From Kiritimatiellia bacterium (GTDB lineage: Bacteria > Verrucomicrobiota > Kiritimatiellia > RFP12 > UBA1067), in assembly GCA_017406465.1 (NCBI GenBank), contig JAFQYM010000002.1:1-64000 (forward strand): a stretch of DNA of 64,000 nt, given 5' to 3'. Position 1 is the first letter of the stretch, and each line of letters opens with the position of its first letter. The position numbers and the translations under genes were made by a program. Of the stretch, positions 1-7,352 are shown one piece after another. The notes beneath the pieces were generated by a model. The model ran no database searches. It was not told where the DNA came from and saw only the letters and a program-made list of their open reading frames with translations.

Positions 1-126
1 CCAGACGGAAAGCAGTCGCGCGAAGGTGTCGCGGGCTATGCGCGAACGAAGCAGCATCAAGGCGAGCGAAGCCGCGAGCCCGTACAAAGCAAGACGCATC
101 AGCACAGTCTGGAAGATCGCCGCCAT
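1..126 (-). CDS. Partial membrane protein (N-terminus only)
   Basis: Only the first 42 codons lie in the window. They read without a stop from the ATG at 126 to the left edge. The segment is hydrophobic (MAAIFQTVLMRLALYGLAAS, then LALMLL) and looks like an N-terminal membrane helix or uncleaved signal anchor followed by basic residues (RSRIARD). An AGGTGA-like ribosome site sits just before the ATG and an extended -10 lies at 143-151, so the start is well supported. The function cannot be told from this piece. Confidence 0.6.
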   Translation of the reverse strand, partial: MAAIFQTVLMRLALYGLAASLALMLLRSRIARDTFARLLSVW

Positions 127-142
127 GTCACCTGATCCTCAT

Positions 143-151
143 ATTATACCA
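143..151 (-). promoter_or_regulatory. Extended -10 (TGGTATAAT) for the left-edge gene
   Basis: The minus strand reads TGGTATAAT. The predicted transcription start leaves a leader of about 10 nt that contains AGGTGA before the ATG at 126. Confidence 0.55.
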
Positions 152-188
152 TTTCGGCTCGCGGCTCATTACAGTCTATCGAAAATGC

Positions 189-1301
189 TCAAAGCCTGCG
201 CGGCAGCGTAACTGTGAACGTCGAGCCCCTGCCTGGCGTGGAGCTTAGCGAGACCTTGCCGCCGTAGCGGGACTCGACGATCTCTCGCACAGTCGCGAGA
301 CCGAGCCCAGAGCCAACCCTGTCGCCGGCGTTCGACGCACGGTAGAACCTGCGGAAGACGGACTTCTGCTCCGCACGAGGTATGCCGCGCCCCGTGTCGG
401 AGACGATCAGCCGGGCGTAGCGCCCCGCGCTCTCCACCGCAACGGACACGCTCCCGCCGTCCGTGTACTTAACGGCATTGTCTACGAGATTCCCGACGAC
501 CTCTCCGACGAGATACGGATGTGCGCGGACGAATATGTCCTTCTCTGGGACGGAGCACCTTATATCGACATCCTTCCCATCGTGAACCTTCGCGTCCGCG
601 ACGACCCTACACGCCACCGCCGAGAGGTTGACCGGCTCCGCATTCGAATCGTCGAACCCGGCGAAACCCTTCACGAGCAGCATGTATGCGGATATCATCT
701 CGGCTTCCTTGCCGCTAAGCGTCTCGATGGCGGCAGCTGTCTCGGCAGACTCCATGCGCCCGCTTCGAATGCCGCCCGCCTCCTCCCGTATCGCGGAGAG
801 CGAATGGGACAGCCGGTGCAGCGTGTTGCGCACAAGCCCCTCCATCTCGTCACCGAGCTCCGCCTGGCGTCGGGCCATGCGCAGCGCGACGAACAGCAGC
901 GTCGCCCCGAGCGCCGCAGTGCCCCAGAAGTACCTCGCCGACGTCCGTACGGACGCCTTCATGAAGTCGACGATCTTCTGCGCGTCGGCGTCAGCGATGA
1001 AGTCGTCCGCGCCCAAGTTGATGCATTCCGCCTCCGCCGCCGGGCCGACGAACTCGCTTACGACGACTATCGGGAGATACGGCTTCGTACGCCGAACAGA
1101 CTTGAGCACCTCTATCCCGCCGAGGCGGGGAAGGTTGACGTCAAGAACGACGACCGCGTATCTGCCGGCCTTGGCCATCGCGAGTGCGTCGACTCCGTCG
1201 CACGCACGCTCCACGCGCAGGCCCATCCCCGACAGGAGCGCGGCGTACCTCTCGTAGTGTTCCGAGTTGTCCTCGGCGACAAGTGCAGTTTTATCTTCCA
1301 T
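189..1301 (-). CDS. REC-TM-histidine kinase hybrid
   Basis: A 370-residue signalling protein with unusual domain order. A response-regulator receiver comes first (residues 1-115; phosphoacceptor Asp54 in VVLDVNLP, acidic pair in AEDN). One membrane helix follows (about 124-143, YFWGTAALGATLLFVAL), then a HisKA-like helix with SHSL (His166), then a HATPase domain with N, G1 and G2 boxes (NLVDNAVKY, DTGRGIP, GSGLGLA). The receiver lacks the usual Lys near its end: FIADAD stands where FxxKP is normal. It is probably a membrane-tethered kinase controlled by, or controlling, its own receiver. No separate response regulator is next to it. An ATG 9 nt upstream overlaps the -10 box, so the second ATG at 1301, one base from the predicted transcription start, is taken as the start. 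The C-terminus has a decayed paralogue at 6.3 kb. Confidence 0.85.
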   Translation of the reverse strand: MEDKTALVAEDNSEHYERYAALLSGMGLRVERACDGVDALAMAKAGRYAVVVLDVNLPRLGGIEVLKSVRRTKPYLPIVVVSEFVGPAAEAECINLGADDFIADADAQKIVDFMKASVRTSARYFWGTAALGATLLFVALRMARRQAELGDEMEGLVRNTLHRLSHSLSAIREEAGGIRSGRMESAETAAAIETLSGKEAEMISAYMLLVKGFAGFDDSNAEPVNLSAVACRVVADAKVHDGKDVDIRCSVPEKDIFVRAHPYLVGEVVGNLVDNAVKYTDGGSVSVAVESAGRYARLIVSDTGRGIPRAEQKSVFRRFYRASNAGDRVGSGLGLATVREIVESRYGGKVSLSSTPGRGSTFTVTLPRRL

Positions 1302-1308
1302 ATCGCGC

Positions 1309-1317
1309 ATTATAGCA
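1309..1317 (-). promoter_or_regulatory. Extended -10 (TGCTATAAT), leaderless start of the hybrid kinase
   Basis: TGCTATAAT is followed by 7 nt and then the ATG at 1301. The apparent upstream ATG (1310) lies inside the -10 box and is rejected as a start. Confidence 0.65.
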
Positions 1318-1337
1318 AATCCCCTACTTCCATGAAA

Positions 1338-2939
1338 TCACCTCTGCCACAGCTCCGCAAGTCGGCGCGTGTAGAGGGGGTTCCTGACCTCGACTTCGAT
1401 TTCGTCCAATTCCTTCACCAGCAGCGTGTCGTCCTCGCCCCAGATCCACGACTCGCCGCCCGCAAGCACGGCCAACAGCCACTCGCGCGCAATTGTCTTT
1501 GCATCATCGCCAAGCTCGTGCCCACCTGGAAGTGGCTTGAACAGGAGCGAACCGCCCTGGCCCCTGTAGCGCATGGTGAACGAGCGACTAATGCGGAGCC
1601 GGTCCTCGTCGCCGAATCCGCATGTCACAAGCGCAGGTACCTTCGCATCTAACGCACCCTCGGGATAAACACCACATCCGTGCGCACCCCATGCAGCGAC
1701 GGAAAGCTCCTTGGACTGTGCAAAGAGCGAGGCGCACTGTCCGCCTGCGGAATATCCGTAGAGGACGAGCGGCACAGTCTTCAGTCCGTAGCGCCTCCGA
1801 AGTTCGGCGACTGCGGCGCCAAGCTTCTTTCCAGTTCCAGTCTCAGGTCGCCAGTATTCGCCCTTCGAGAACGAAGGAGAGACAAGAAACGCCCGTTCGC
1901 GGTCCGCCAAATCGCCGAAGCCGAATTCTTTCAGCGTCTTATGCCCCGCCCAGCCCCTACCGCCAAAGAGGACGATTACGCGCGAAGCTGCATCGTACTT
2001 CCTGGGGACACGGCAGACGAACTCCGAGCCCGAAACAGCTATGTGCACAATGTCCTCGGGGACTGGCGGCTCGGCCTCCTTGAAAGCGGGCTTACCCCAC
2101 GCCTCGGCAATGGTGCGGCTCGGCAGGCTCACGCGGTCAACGGGATTCACGAACTCGGCCTCCGCGCTCTTTGCAGGATAAAACACGTCGTCCTGGTCGT
2201 CACCTATGAACACTTCCTCGCCTTTCTTGCCCGAAATGCAATGCGAGAGAAACGCCCGCGCAAGGCGAAGTGAGTCGGGCGGCACGTCGTGCGGATGGTT
2301 CGGGAACGACTTCCAGATAACGTCGACGCCCTTCCGACGCGCCTTCTCGACGAACGCGCGGCTGATCACATACCGCGCGGAATCCGCGTCGCCGCACGTG
2401 ACGAGCCCCGGTACGCCGCGCATCGTCGCCTTCGGCTCGTGGAAGACTCCGCACGCATGGCTCACCCACGCGCGGCAGCGCTGCGGACGCCACGCGGGAA
2501 AGAGATTCGCCGCCTGGCTTCCGGCGGAATATCCGTAGTAGCAGATCTTCGAGTCGTCGATCCTGTACTTGCGCTTCAACGCGGCAAGTGCGTCGAAAAG
2601 CGCCTGACCCGACCACGCCTCTGGCGACCAGTAGTTGTCGTCCTGGAACCCGGGGCAGACGAGGAACGCGCCGTTCGCGTCTGCCCAGTCCGACCAGCCG
2701 AGCTTCCCCGACGCCTCGTCTTTTCCCTTGCAGTTGCGCCCCCCGAAGTAGACGAGCACGGGATACGGCTTCTTCCGCTTCGCGTCGTAGCTTGCGGGCA
2801 CATGGTACCAGAACGTCGCCTCCTGGTTGTGCGGCGCCTTCGTGGCGACAGTCACGGACTCGACGCCCGTCGCGCCATCCGCGAACGCGGCAGCGATAGC
2901 AAACATAGTTGCAACAACAAGACTCTTTTTCAAATTCAT
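1338..2939 (-). CDS. Exported double-domain esterase (tandem alpha/beta hydrolase)
   Basis: 533 residues with a Sec signal peptide (MNLKKSLVVATMFAIAAAFA). Two homologous alpha/beta-hydrolase units follow, each with a nucleophile elbow GYSAG (Ser138 and Ser397), an oxyanion-type YFGGR or LFGGR loop and a late His (PNHPHD; GGHELGD). The repeats also share the HACGV/HGCGV and LVTCGDAD/LVTCGFGDED segments, so the gene arose by internal duplication. The fold resembles PHB-depolymerase/feruloyl-esterase-like hydrolases; the substrate is unknown. The ATG overlaps the stop of the ligase-like gene (ATGA), so the two are probably co-translated. A longer open frame upstream runs through the ligase gene and is ignored because the signal peptide fixes the start. 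Confidence 0.8.
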   Translation of the reverse strand: MNLKKSLVVATMFAIAAAFADGATGVESVTVATKAPHNQEATFWYHVPASYDAKRKKPYPVLVYFGGRNCKGKDEASGKLGWSDWADANGAFLVCPGFQDDNYWSPEAWSGQALFDALAALKRKYRIDDSKICYYGYSAGSQAANLFPAWRPQRCRAWVSHACGVFHEPKATMRGVPGLVTCGDADSARYVISRAFVEKARRKGVDVIWKSFPNHPHDVPPDSLRLARAFLSHCISGKKGEEVFIGDDQDDVFYPAKSAEAEFVNPVDRVSLPSRTIAEAWGKPAFKEAEPPVPEDIVHIAVSGSEFVCRVPRKYDAASRVIVLFGGRGWAGHKTLKEFGFGDLADRERAFLVSPSFSKGEYWRPETGTGKKLGAAVAELRRRYGLKTVPLVLYGYSAGGQCASLFAQSKELSVAAWGAHGCGVYPEGALDAKVPALVTCGFGDEDRLRISRSFTMRYRGQGGSLLFKPLPGGHELGDDAKTIAREWLLAVLAGGESWIWGEDDTLLVKELDEIEVEVRNPLYTRRLAELWQR

Positions 2940-4222
2940 ATTCGTGTTACCGTTTTTGTTACAACGGCGTTTGTCGGCGGGTCGAAGAACTCGGGCGGCG
3001 AGACGAGCGTCAACCGCGCCGAAGGAAACCGCCAGGCCGCCTCCGCCGCGTCGCCGAACAGCCACACTTCGCCCGAGTCCACAACATCCTCCGGGACGCC
3101 CGGCCTTATGCAGAACCGCGCGCCATCCGGAAATCGCTTCGCCACCGACTTCAAACTCCATCCCTCGTCCCGGTAGACGCTCGGCCCACCGTCGGTAGGG
3201 ACGCGTGCCCCCACGCGTCCGCCGCAAACCACATACGCACCTTCAACTCTCGGCGTCGCATCTGACCACAGCCCAACCACCACCGCACAAAGAGCAACCG
3301 CCACACCTGCAACCGCCAACACAGCTTTCGCCGAAGCCATCCTCCAAAAACCCTCTGCGCACTCTGCCTCTCCGCATCTCTGCGTGAGACATCTTCTGCC
3401 CCACGCCGCCATCATCGCCGCACCCATCACGACAAACGCGACGAACAGCCCCCACGCCAAGACAAAGTTAACCGCTCCATATCCGCCCTTCTCCGCGAAA
3501 TCAAACAGCTCATGCCAGTCGAACACCGACGCCGAGAACGCCGAGACCGTGAGCCCCGCGAACGCGACCCACGTGCGCCGCATCGCCCGCCCGACGCAAA
3601 GCGCCAACGCGATGAAAGCGAGCCACGCGCCGCCGACAAACGCGCCCATCTCAGCAAGCAGCGTCAGATGCGAGTTGACGAGCGTCCGCACGGTGACACC
3701 CTCGGGGAGCATGAACGTCGTGGCAATTTCGCCCGACTCCCCGAATCCAACTCCCAGCGGATTCGCCGCGAAGAGTTTCAGCCCCGCAAGCCAGATCTTC
3801 GGCCGATTCATCACCGCCCCGTCCAGCACCAACCTCGGCCACATCCACCAAAGGGCGATCGCAGCTACGGCCACCGCTACGGCCACCGATGTGGCAAGGC
3901 CGCCCCGACCTTGCATCTTTTTTAACCATGTAGAACGTGTAGATCGTGTAGAAGTTTCTACATGGCCAATCATTCCAGAAAGAAGAATCTTGCGTCCGCC
4001 CCACAATAATATCGCCTCGATTGCCAGCACCGCCATCCCCGTCCTGGAATACGTCATCGCGAGCATCACGCAAAGCAAGACGCCAACGAGCCACCCCGCC
4101 CATCGCCACTTGCCGCGCCATCCCCAGCAGAACGGAAACGCCGCGCAGATTGCTGCGGCGGCGTGGTTCGGATTGAAGAACCCGAACCCCATCCTCACCA
4201 AATCCCCTGCGACGAACTCCAT
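2936..4222 (-). CDS. O-antigen ligase/polymerase-like membrane protein
   Basis: 428 residues with many hydrophobic helices (for example AAAAICAAFPFCWGW, LLCVMLAMTYSRTG, FVVMGAAMMAAW) and the SRTG motif seen in the WaaL/Wzy (O-antigen ligase) family. It would act in the inner membrane on lipid-linked glycans. An AGAAGG ribosome site precedes the ATG. Two low-complexity intrusions are visible: STRSTRST, encoded by a short GTAGA-rich repeat near 3930-3960, and a palindromic repeat at 3194-3222 encoding GRVGARVP. The C-terminal soluble part is unlike the core family. The first 60 or so residues recur in the remnant at 6.4-6.6 kb. Confidence 0.65.
   Translation of the reverse strand: MEFVAGDLVRMGFGFFNPNHAAAAICAAFPFCWGWRGKWRWAGWLVGVLLCVMLAMTYSRTGMAVLAIEAILLWGGRKILLSGMIGHVETSTRSTRSTWLKKMQGRGGLATSVAVAVAVAAIALWWMWPRLVLDGAVMNRPKIWLAGLKLFAANPLGVGFGESGEIATTFMLPEGVTVRTLVNSHLTLLAEMGAFVGGAWLAFIALALCVGRAMRRTWVAFAGLTVSAFSASVFDWHELFDFAEKGGYGAVNFVLAWGLFVAFVVMGAAMMAAWGRRCLTQRCGEAECAEGFWRMASAKAVLAVAGVAVALCAVVVGLWSDATPRVEGAYVVCGGRVGARVPTDGGPSVYRDEGWSLKSVAKRFPDGARFCIRPGVPEDVVDSGEVWLFGDAAEAAWRFPSARLTLVSPPEFFDPPTNAVVTKTVTRI
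3194..3222. repeat. GTAGGG-type palindromic repeat inside the ligase-like gene
   Basis: GGTAGG leads into a perfect 9-bp hairpin, GGACGCGTG (3199-3207) paired with CACGCGTCC (3212-3220). It is in frame with the host gene and resembles the copies at 8.5, 10.1, 25.3 and 32.0 kb. Confidence 0.55.
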
Positions 4223-4243
4223 TCTATATGCCTTCTAACATGC

Positions 4244-5248
4244 TCATTTCACTTCGGCGTGTTCCATAACTTTGCCTGCTATTTGGATGATATTTGAATC
4301 CGGGTCGCTCTCAGCAGATTCCCGAATCAACCCAGTAGACGAAATCGCGAAGATAGAATGTGTCACCTCTCGCAAGACAGCATCCTTTGTACACGCATCG
4401 GCCGATGCCGCCGAAAAAGCCTGAAATGTCTTTAGACCAAGTGCGCGATGACGATTTATTATCGAAAGATGGCGCAATGATTTGTAAATCCGTCCACACC
4501 ACATCGCAGCCGTAACGCATAAAGATAACACCAGCATCTTACTGGCCAGCTTAGGCCACAAGACGAAATGTGTAGTGTATTTTGAGTAGTCGTCACAATA
4601 CGCCCATATCGCAATACCCAGCGCAGCCAGACCTAACACTATTCCTCCTGAGAGCCACATCCAAGAGTTCCTTTTATTAATCTCCGCTTCTTCCTGAAAA
4701 TCTAAAGTAAAGACCGAAGCCCCTGCATTGGCCGCCGCCTCGCGAGCTTTTACAAGGATATCATCTGCTTGTTTCTGTTTTTCAGCTATCTTATCCCTGC
4801 ATGCATCAAGCATCTTTTGAGCTTCACCAATAATTGATGTCAACTTGCTGATATTCTGAGCGACATCCCCTTGACGATAAGACAAGTAGGGCACCCAGCT
4901 GGAAACATGCAGACAGATTGAATCAGCATGGCTATGAATTTGCGCAATGATTTGCGCCTTTCTAGCACTCGGATCGCCATTTGATATCTTAAATGAATCA
5001 ATCCGCGCAAAAGTCGGCAAGGCCGCTTCCAATTGCTGTCTCGCCGAGTTCGCGATCTGATCTGGCAGGTAGACGAGCGGAAGGTTCTTAAGTCCCATTG
5101 CAACATCCAGTATAGTCTGAATATCAAATTGAGCCTCAGCAAACGATATCTCTCCCCATGCTGACCGAGATATCATCTCCTTGTCCTTGTATGCTAGGAC
5201 TTTATCAACAACCGCCATCAGGTTTTGCACACGGTCTTTTGTGGCCAT
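4244..5248 (-). CDS. Unknown two-helix membrane protein with coiled coil
   Basis: 334 residues, family not recognised. Residues 1-135 are soluble and helical. Residues 135-180 look like a coiled coil (SIIGEAQKMLDACRDKIAEK, then QKQADDILVKAREAA). Two membrane helices follow at about 195-215 (WMWLSGGIVLGLAALGIAIW) and 235-255 (MLVLSLCVTAAMWCG), then a soluble tail. The ribosome site GAAAGGAAC precedes the ATG, and an extended -10 at 5333-5341 gives a leader of about 80 nt. The gene is richer in A+T than its neighbours and sits next to another orphan gene and a recombination remnant, so it looks recently acquired. A defence or stress role is possible but nothing in the sequence proves it. Confidence 0.7.
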   Translation of the reverse strand: MATKDRVQNLMAVVDKVLAYKDKEMISRSAWGEISFAEAQFDIQTILDVAMGLKNLPLVYLPDQIANSARQQLEAALPTFARIDSFKISNGDPSARKAQIIAQIHSHADSICLHVSSWVPYLSYRQGDVAQNISKLTSIIGEAQKMLDACRDKIAEKQKQADDILVKAREAAANAGASVFTLDFQEEAEINKRNSWMWLSGGIVLGLAALGIAIWAYCDDYSKYTTHFVLWPKLASKMLVLSLCVTAAMWCGRIYKSLRHLSIINRHRALGLKTFQAFSAASADACTKDAVLREVTHSIFAISSTGLIRESAESDPDSNIIQIAGKVMEHAEVK

Positions 5249-5332
5249 AACTATGTTCCTTTCATGAGTTTAATTCCATACGATGCCATTGCTGTCGAGA
5301 TTGCAAGAATTTTTCTGCACCAACGAGCAAGG

Positions 5333-5341
5333 AATATACCA
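5333..5341 (-). promoter_or_regulatory. Extended -10 (TGGTATATT)
   Basis: One mismatch from TGnTATAAT. It lies upstream of the 5248 gene with a leader of about 80 nt. Confidence 0.45.
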
Positions 5342-5698
5342 AACCAACCTTTCAATTACCTTGCTATCACTTTACTTTTTCGCAAGACAGGGACACGTCG
5401 GCGGAAGTTCATGCATAATACACGCACGAATTCACGCAGGCAATGTCAGCCAGAACTTTCAAGAACTCATTCACAGTTGGAATTATTGCTCGGTAGACAC
5501 CAAGAAATCTCCGCTGCAACGCCTCATGCCGAACAGTATCTCATAAACTTCCGCCACTGTGGTAATTTACTGTGGTAACCATGTCTGACCCCGTAGCCCC
5601 TCAGCAGGTTTTCCTTGCCATAGCGGCACTTTCTCGATTATTTCGTCAACGGCAAGCAACTGCAGCCAATTCTTTCGGTGATTTAGCGAAATGCAAGG

Positions 5699-5728
5699 TG
5701 CTGCGCCCTGCATCAAAAGGGCGCAGCA
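5699..5728 (-). terminator. Hairpin terminator candidate after the 6069 gene
   Basis: A perfect 11-bp stem, TGCTGCGCCCT (5699-5709) with AGGGCGCAGCA (5718-5728), and an 8-nt loop start 14 nt after the minus-strand stop. The following T tract is short, so termination may be partial. Confidence 0.5.
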
Positions 5729-5742
5729 TCACGCGGCATTGA

Positions 5743-6069
5743 TTACGATTCGGTATCCACATGAAAATGCGAAACGCATATACCGCAAACCTCGTTTCCA
5801 TTATTTTGCAGCTCAGTTACCTTATTACGGATTTGCGACGCAGATTTCGAACAATAACAGTTCTGTCTGCCTTCAGAAATGCTAATCAATGTCTCCCCGC
5901 AAATAGTTTCGTCGTCGTCATTGAGGTAAACAGACACGCTGCCTTTGTCCTTTTCTTCGATGCGAACTTCTGCGATGTGCATGTTATTTGAGTTCTTCGC
6001 CGCAATGTTCGTGCTGTCGTAAATCGCCCAGCCATTACACTCGGGATGCTTGAACGGAATTTGTGCCAT
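5743..6069 (-). CDS. Small Cys-rich protein of unknown function
   Basis: 108 residues starting MAQIPFKHPECNGW. No signal peptide or helix is seen. Cysteines are clustered (CNGW, TICGE, NCYCS, VCGICVSHFH), which suggests a metal site or disulphides. The ATG follows AAAGGAATG with good spacing. An in-frame upstream ATG (6111) is rejected because it has no ribosome site. Promoter at 6162-6170 and hairpin at 5699-5728 make this a single-gene unit. Family not recognised. Confidence 0.6.
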   Translation of the reverse strand: MAQIPFKHPECNGWAIYDSTNIAAKNSNNMHIAEVRIEEKDKGSVSVYLNDDDETICGETLISISEGRQNCYCSKSASQIRNKVTELQNNGNEVCGICVSHFHVDTES

Positions 6070-6161
6070 AGATTCATTCCTTTCATGTTGTCGTTTAGTT
6101 GACCGATGCAATCACCCGATCGCACCGCGATGAAGTCTTGCGACCGCATCGTTCGTGGCTC

Positions 6162-6170
6162 ATTATAGCA
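6162..6170 (-). promoter_or_regulatory. Extended -10 (TGCTATAAT)
   Basis: It precedes the small Cys-rich gene by about 90 nt. The 63-bp GTATAC repeat (6196-6258) lies directly upstream, at the -35 side, where a bound regulator would affect it. Confidence 0.5.
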
Positions 6171-6195
6171 CAGCAACTACGATTTGTCGCGCTAT

Positions 6196-6258
6196 GTATA
6201 CGCAAACGTATACTTCAGGGCCGTTTTTCTTGCAAACGTATACTTCACGTATACTTGC
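6196..6258. repeat. 63-bp GTATAC-rich repeat, copy 1
   Basis: It differs from copy 2 (13067-13129) at 2 of 63 positions and has the same orientation. It carries four GTATAC palindromes, three of them followed by TT(C/G). The first two form GTATACG-CAAA-CGTATAC, an inverted repeat with a 4-nt loop. It could be an operator array for a GntR-type regulator or a recombination end of the Rhs island. Confidence 0.8.
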
Positions 6259-6595
6259 ATCCTACCCTACCGCTGCCTTGCGGCGCGTTTCGCGCACGGG
6301 CATCAGATCCGAGAACGGCGCAGAGGCTACGCGGGGAGGTGACAGTGACCGGCGTTCCCACGACGGGCGCCGAGCTAAGCGACACCTTCCCGCCGTAGTC
6401 GACAAGCGTGCCTGTGCGCGAACACGTCACCGCGAGCATCGCATACAGCGCGACAGCGACAAGCCGCCCTGCCCACCGCCATGCACCGCGCCATCCCCAG
6501 CAGAACGGAAACGCCGCGCATATCGCGGCGGCGGCGTGGTTGGGGTTCGCGAAGCCGAACCCCTGCCGGACAACATCACCGACAGCGAATTCCAC
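6245..6595 (-). pseudogene. Chimeric remnant: ligase-like N-terminus joined to kinase C-terminus
   Basis: The frame begins with GTG at 6595. Its first 62 or so residues match the N-terminus of the ligase-like protein (GFANPNHAAAAICAAFPFCW; 34 nt identical near 6485-6525). It then switches to a match to the last residues of the hybrid kinase (YGGKVSLSSAPVVGTPVTVT versus YGGKVSLSSTPGRGSTFTVT). The natural kinase stop is lost and the frame runs on into the 63-bp repeat. The order matches the locus at 0.2-4.2 kb, so a diverged second copy of kinase-esterase-ligase seems to have lost about 3.7 kb between the two ends. Confidence 0.75.
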
Positions 6596-6831
6596 TACGC
6601 GCCGATCCTCTGATGCGCAGCAACAGTGCCGAAGCCTATGATCTTTTGGATATAACCGGCATTCTCAAGCATGCAGTATGCGTTGCCCACAGTCCCTTTC
6701 GACACTCCAAAACGTTTCATCAGCGCACGCATGCTTGGTAGCTTCCCGCCCACGTCGTACTTGCCGCCCTTGATGTCCTCAGACAGCTTCTCAGCTATCA
6801 CAACAGCTTTAGTCCTTCTCTTACAGACCAT
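6595..6831 (-). CDS. Stand-alone GntR-family winged-helix protein, possibly truncated
   Basis: 78 residues that contain only the GntR DNA-binding domain: helix 1 (AVVIAEKLSEDIKGGKY), GGKLPSMRALMKRFGVSKGT (the PS.R.L...GVS..TV signature), then YCMLENAGYIQKIIGFGTVA. No effector or dimerisation domain follows. The stop overlaps the GTG of the ligase remnant, so the original C-terminal domain was probably lost in the same rearrangement. A good ribosome site (AAAGGATAGCAG) precedes the ATG. If made, it could bind GTATAC-type sites such as the 63-bp repeats; HutC-type GntR proteins favour GT-(N)-TA-(N)-AC sites. That link is inference. Confidence 0.7.
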   Translation of the reverse strand: MVCKRRTKAVVIAEKLSEDIKGGKYDVGGKLPSMRALMKRFGVSKGTVGNAYCMLENAGYIQKIIGFGTVAAHQRIGA

Positions 6832-6947
6832 CTGCTATCCTTTCTCGCTCTGCATGCGCGCCAAACGCCGACGTGGCGGTTCTACTATATTTTCATTAAA
6901 GCAACATGACCTCTACTTCACGAAAGTTATTTACACCATTCGCATAC

Positions 6948-7346
6948 TCATTCTCCAAAACGATTACGACCATCCGAGCCAGGCATGCATCCTAGAACTA
7001 CGACGCCTATCACTAAAGATGGGATCCTCAGAATCGTTATCGAGTTTAGAGTTATTATCACTACGAGCCACCAACCTGACAAATTCAAGTCGTGCAACCG
7101 TCTGACAGTCACCCCAAGCGATAGAACTGACACGACACCAAGAGTAATTATCCCCCCAAAGAAACAACAGATATCTGCACGTGACATCTCTGAACAAATC
7201 AATCTACAAGTACCATGCTTTGCGACAAGATATGCCATCACACACCCAACTACAATCTGAGCCGGTAATTGCACAATGAGAACGAACTTCCAAAATTCAT
7301 TCCGCCGTGCACGGCCCTCAAACGAAAGAAATTCTAAAATCTTCAT
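6948..7346 (-). CDS. DUF805 family membrane protein; candidate immunity protein
   Basis: 132 residues with the DUF805 (YhaH-like) signatures: FEGRARRNEFW at the start, RRLHDLNLSGWW in the middle and PGSDGRNRFGE at the end, with about four membrane helices between. Family length is normal, so it is complete. Its ATG lies 6 nt after the stop of the orphan Rhs tip and has AAGGA in front. This is the position an Rhs immunity gene usually takes, so it may protect against that tip. DUF805 proteins are otherwise of unknown function. Confidence 0.75.
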   Translation of the reverse strand: MKILEFLSFEGRARRNEFWKFVLIVQLPAQIVVGCVMAYLVAKHGTCRLICSEMSRADICCFFGGIITLGVVSVLSLGVTVRRLHDLNLSGWWLVVIITLNSITILRIPSLVIGVVVLGCMPGSDGRNRFGE

Positions 7347-7352
7347 AGCCGC

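Larger units (their letters stand above)
5249..5742. other. 494-bp AT-rich gap
   Basis: No convincing gene is seen on either strand; the open frames are short and lack ribosome sites. It holds the promoter of the 5248 gene (5333-5341) and the hairpin at 5699-5728. The remainder shows no clear structure. Confidence 0.5.

Noticed and set aside
519..1652. 377-codon plus-strand frame over the hybrid kinase
   Set aside because: Antisense to well-supported kinase motifs; Arg/His-rich shadow translation.
2940..3227. N-terminal extension of the esterase frame upstream of 2939
   Set aside because: It lies in the ligase gene in another frame; the signal peptide and the ATGA overlap fix the start at 2939.
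5225..5578. 117-codon plus-strand frame in the 5.3 kb gap
   Set aside because: No ribosome site, starts inside the opposite gene's leader, and the product has no coherent pattern.
6196..6258. IS terminal repeats
   Set aside because: The two copies are direct, not inverted, and no transposase lies between them.
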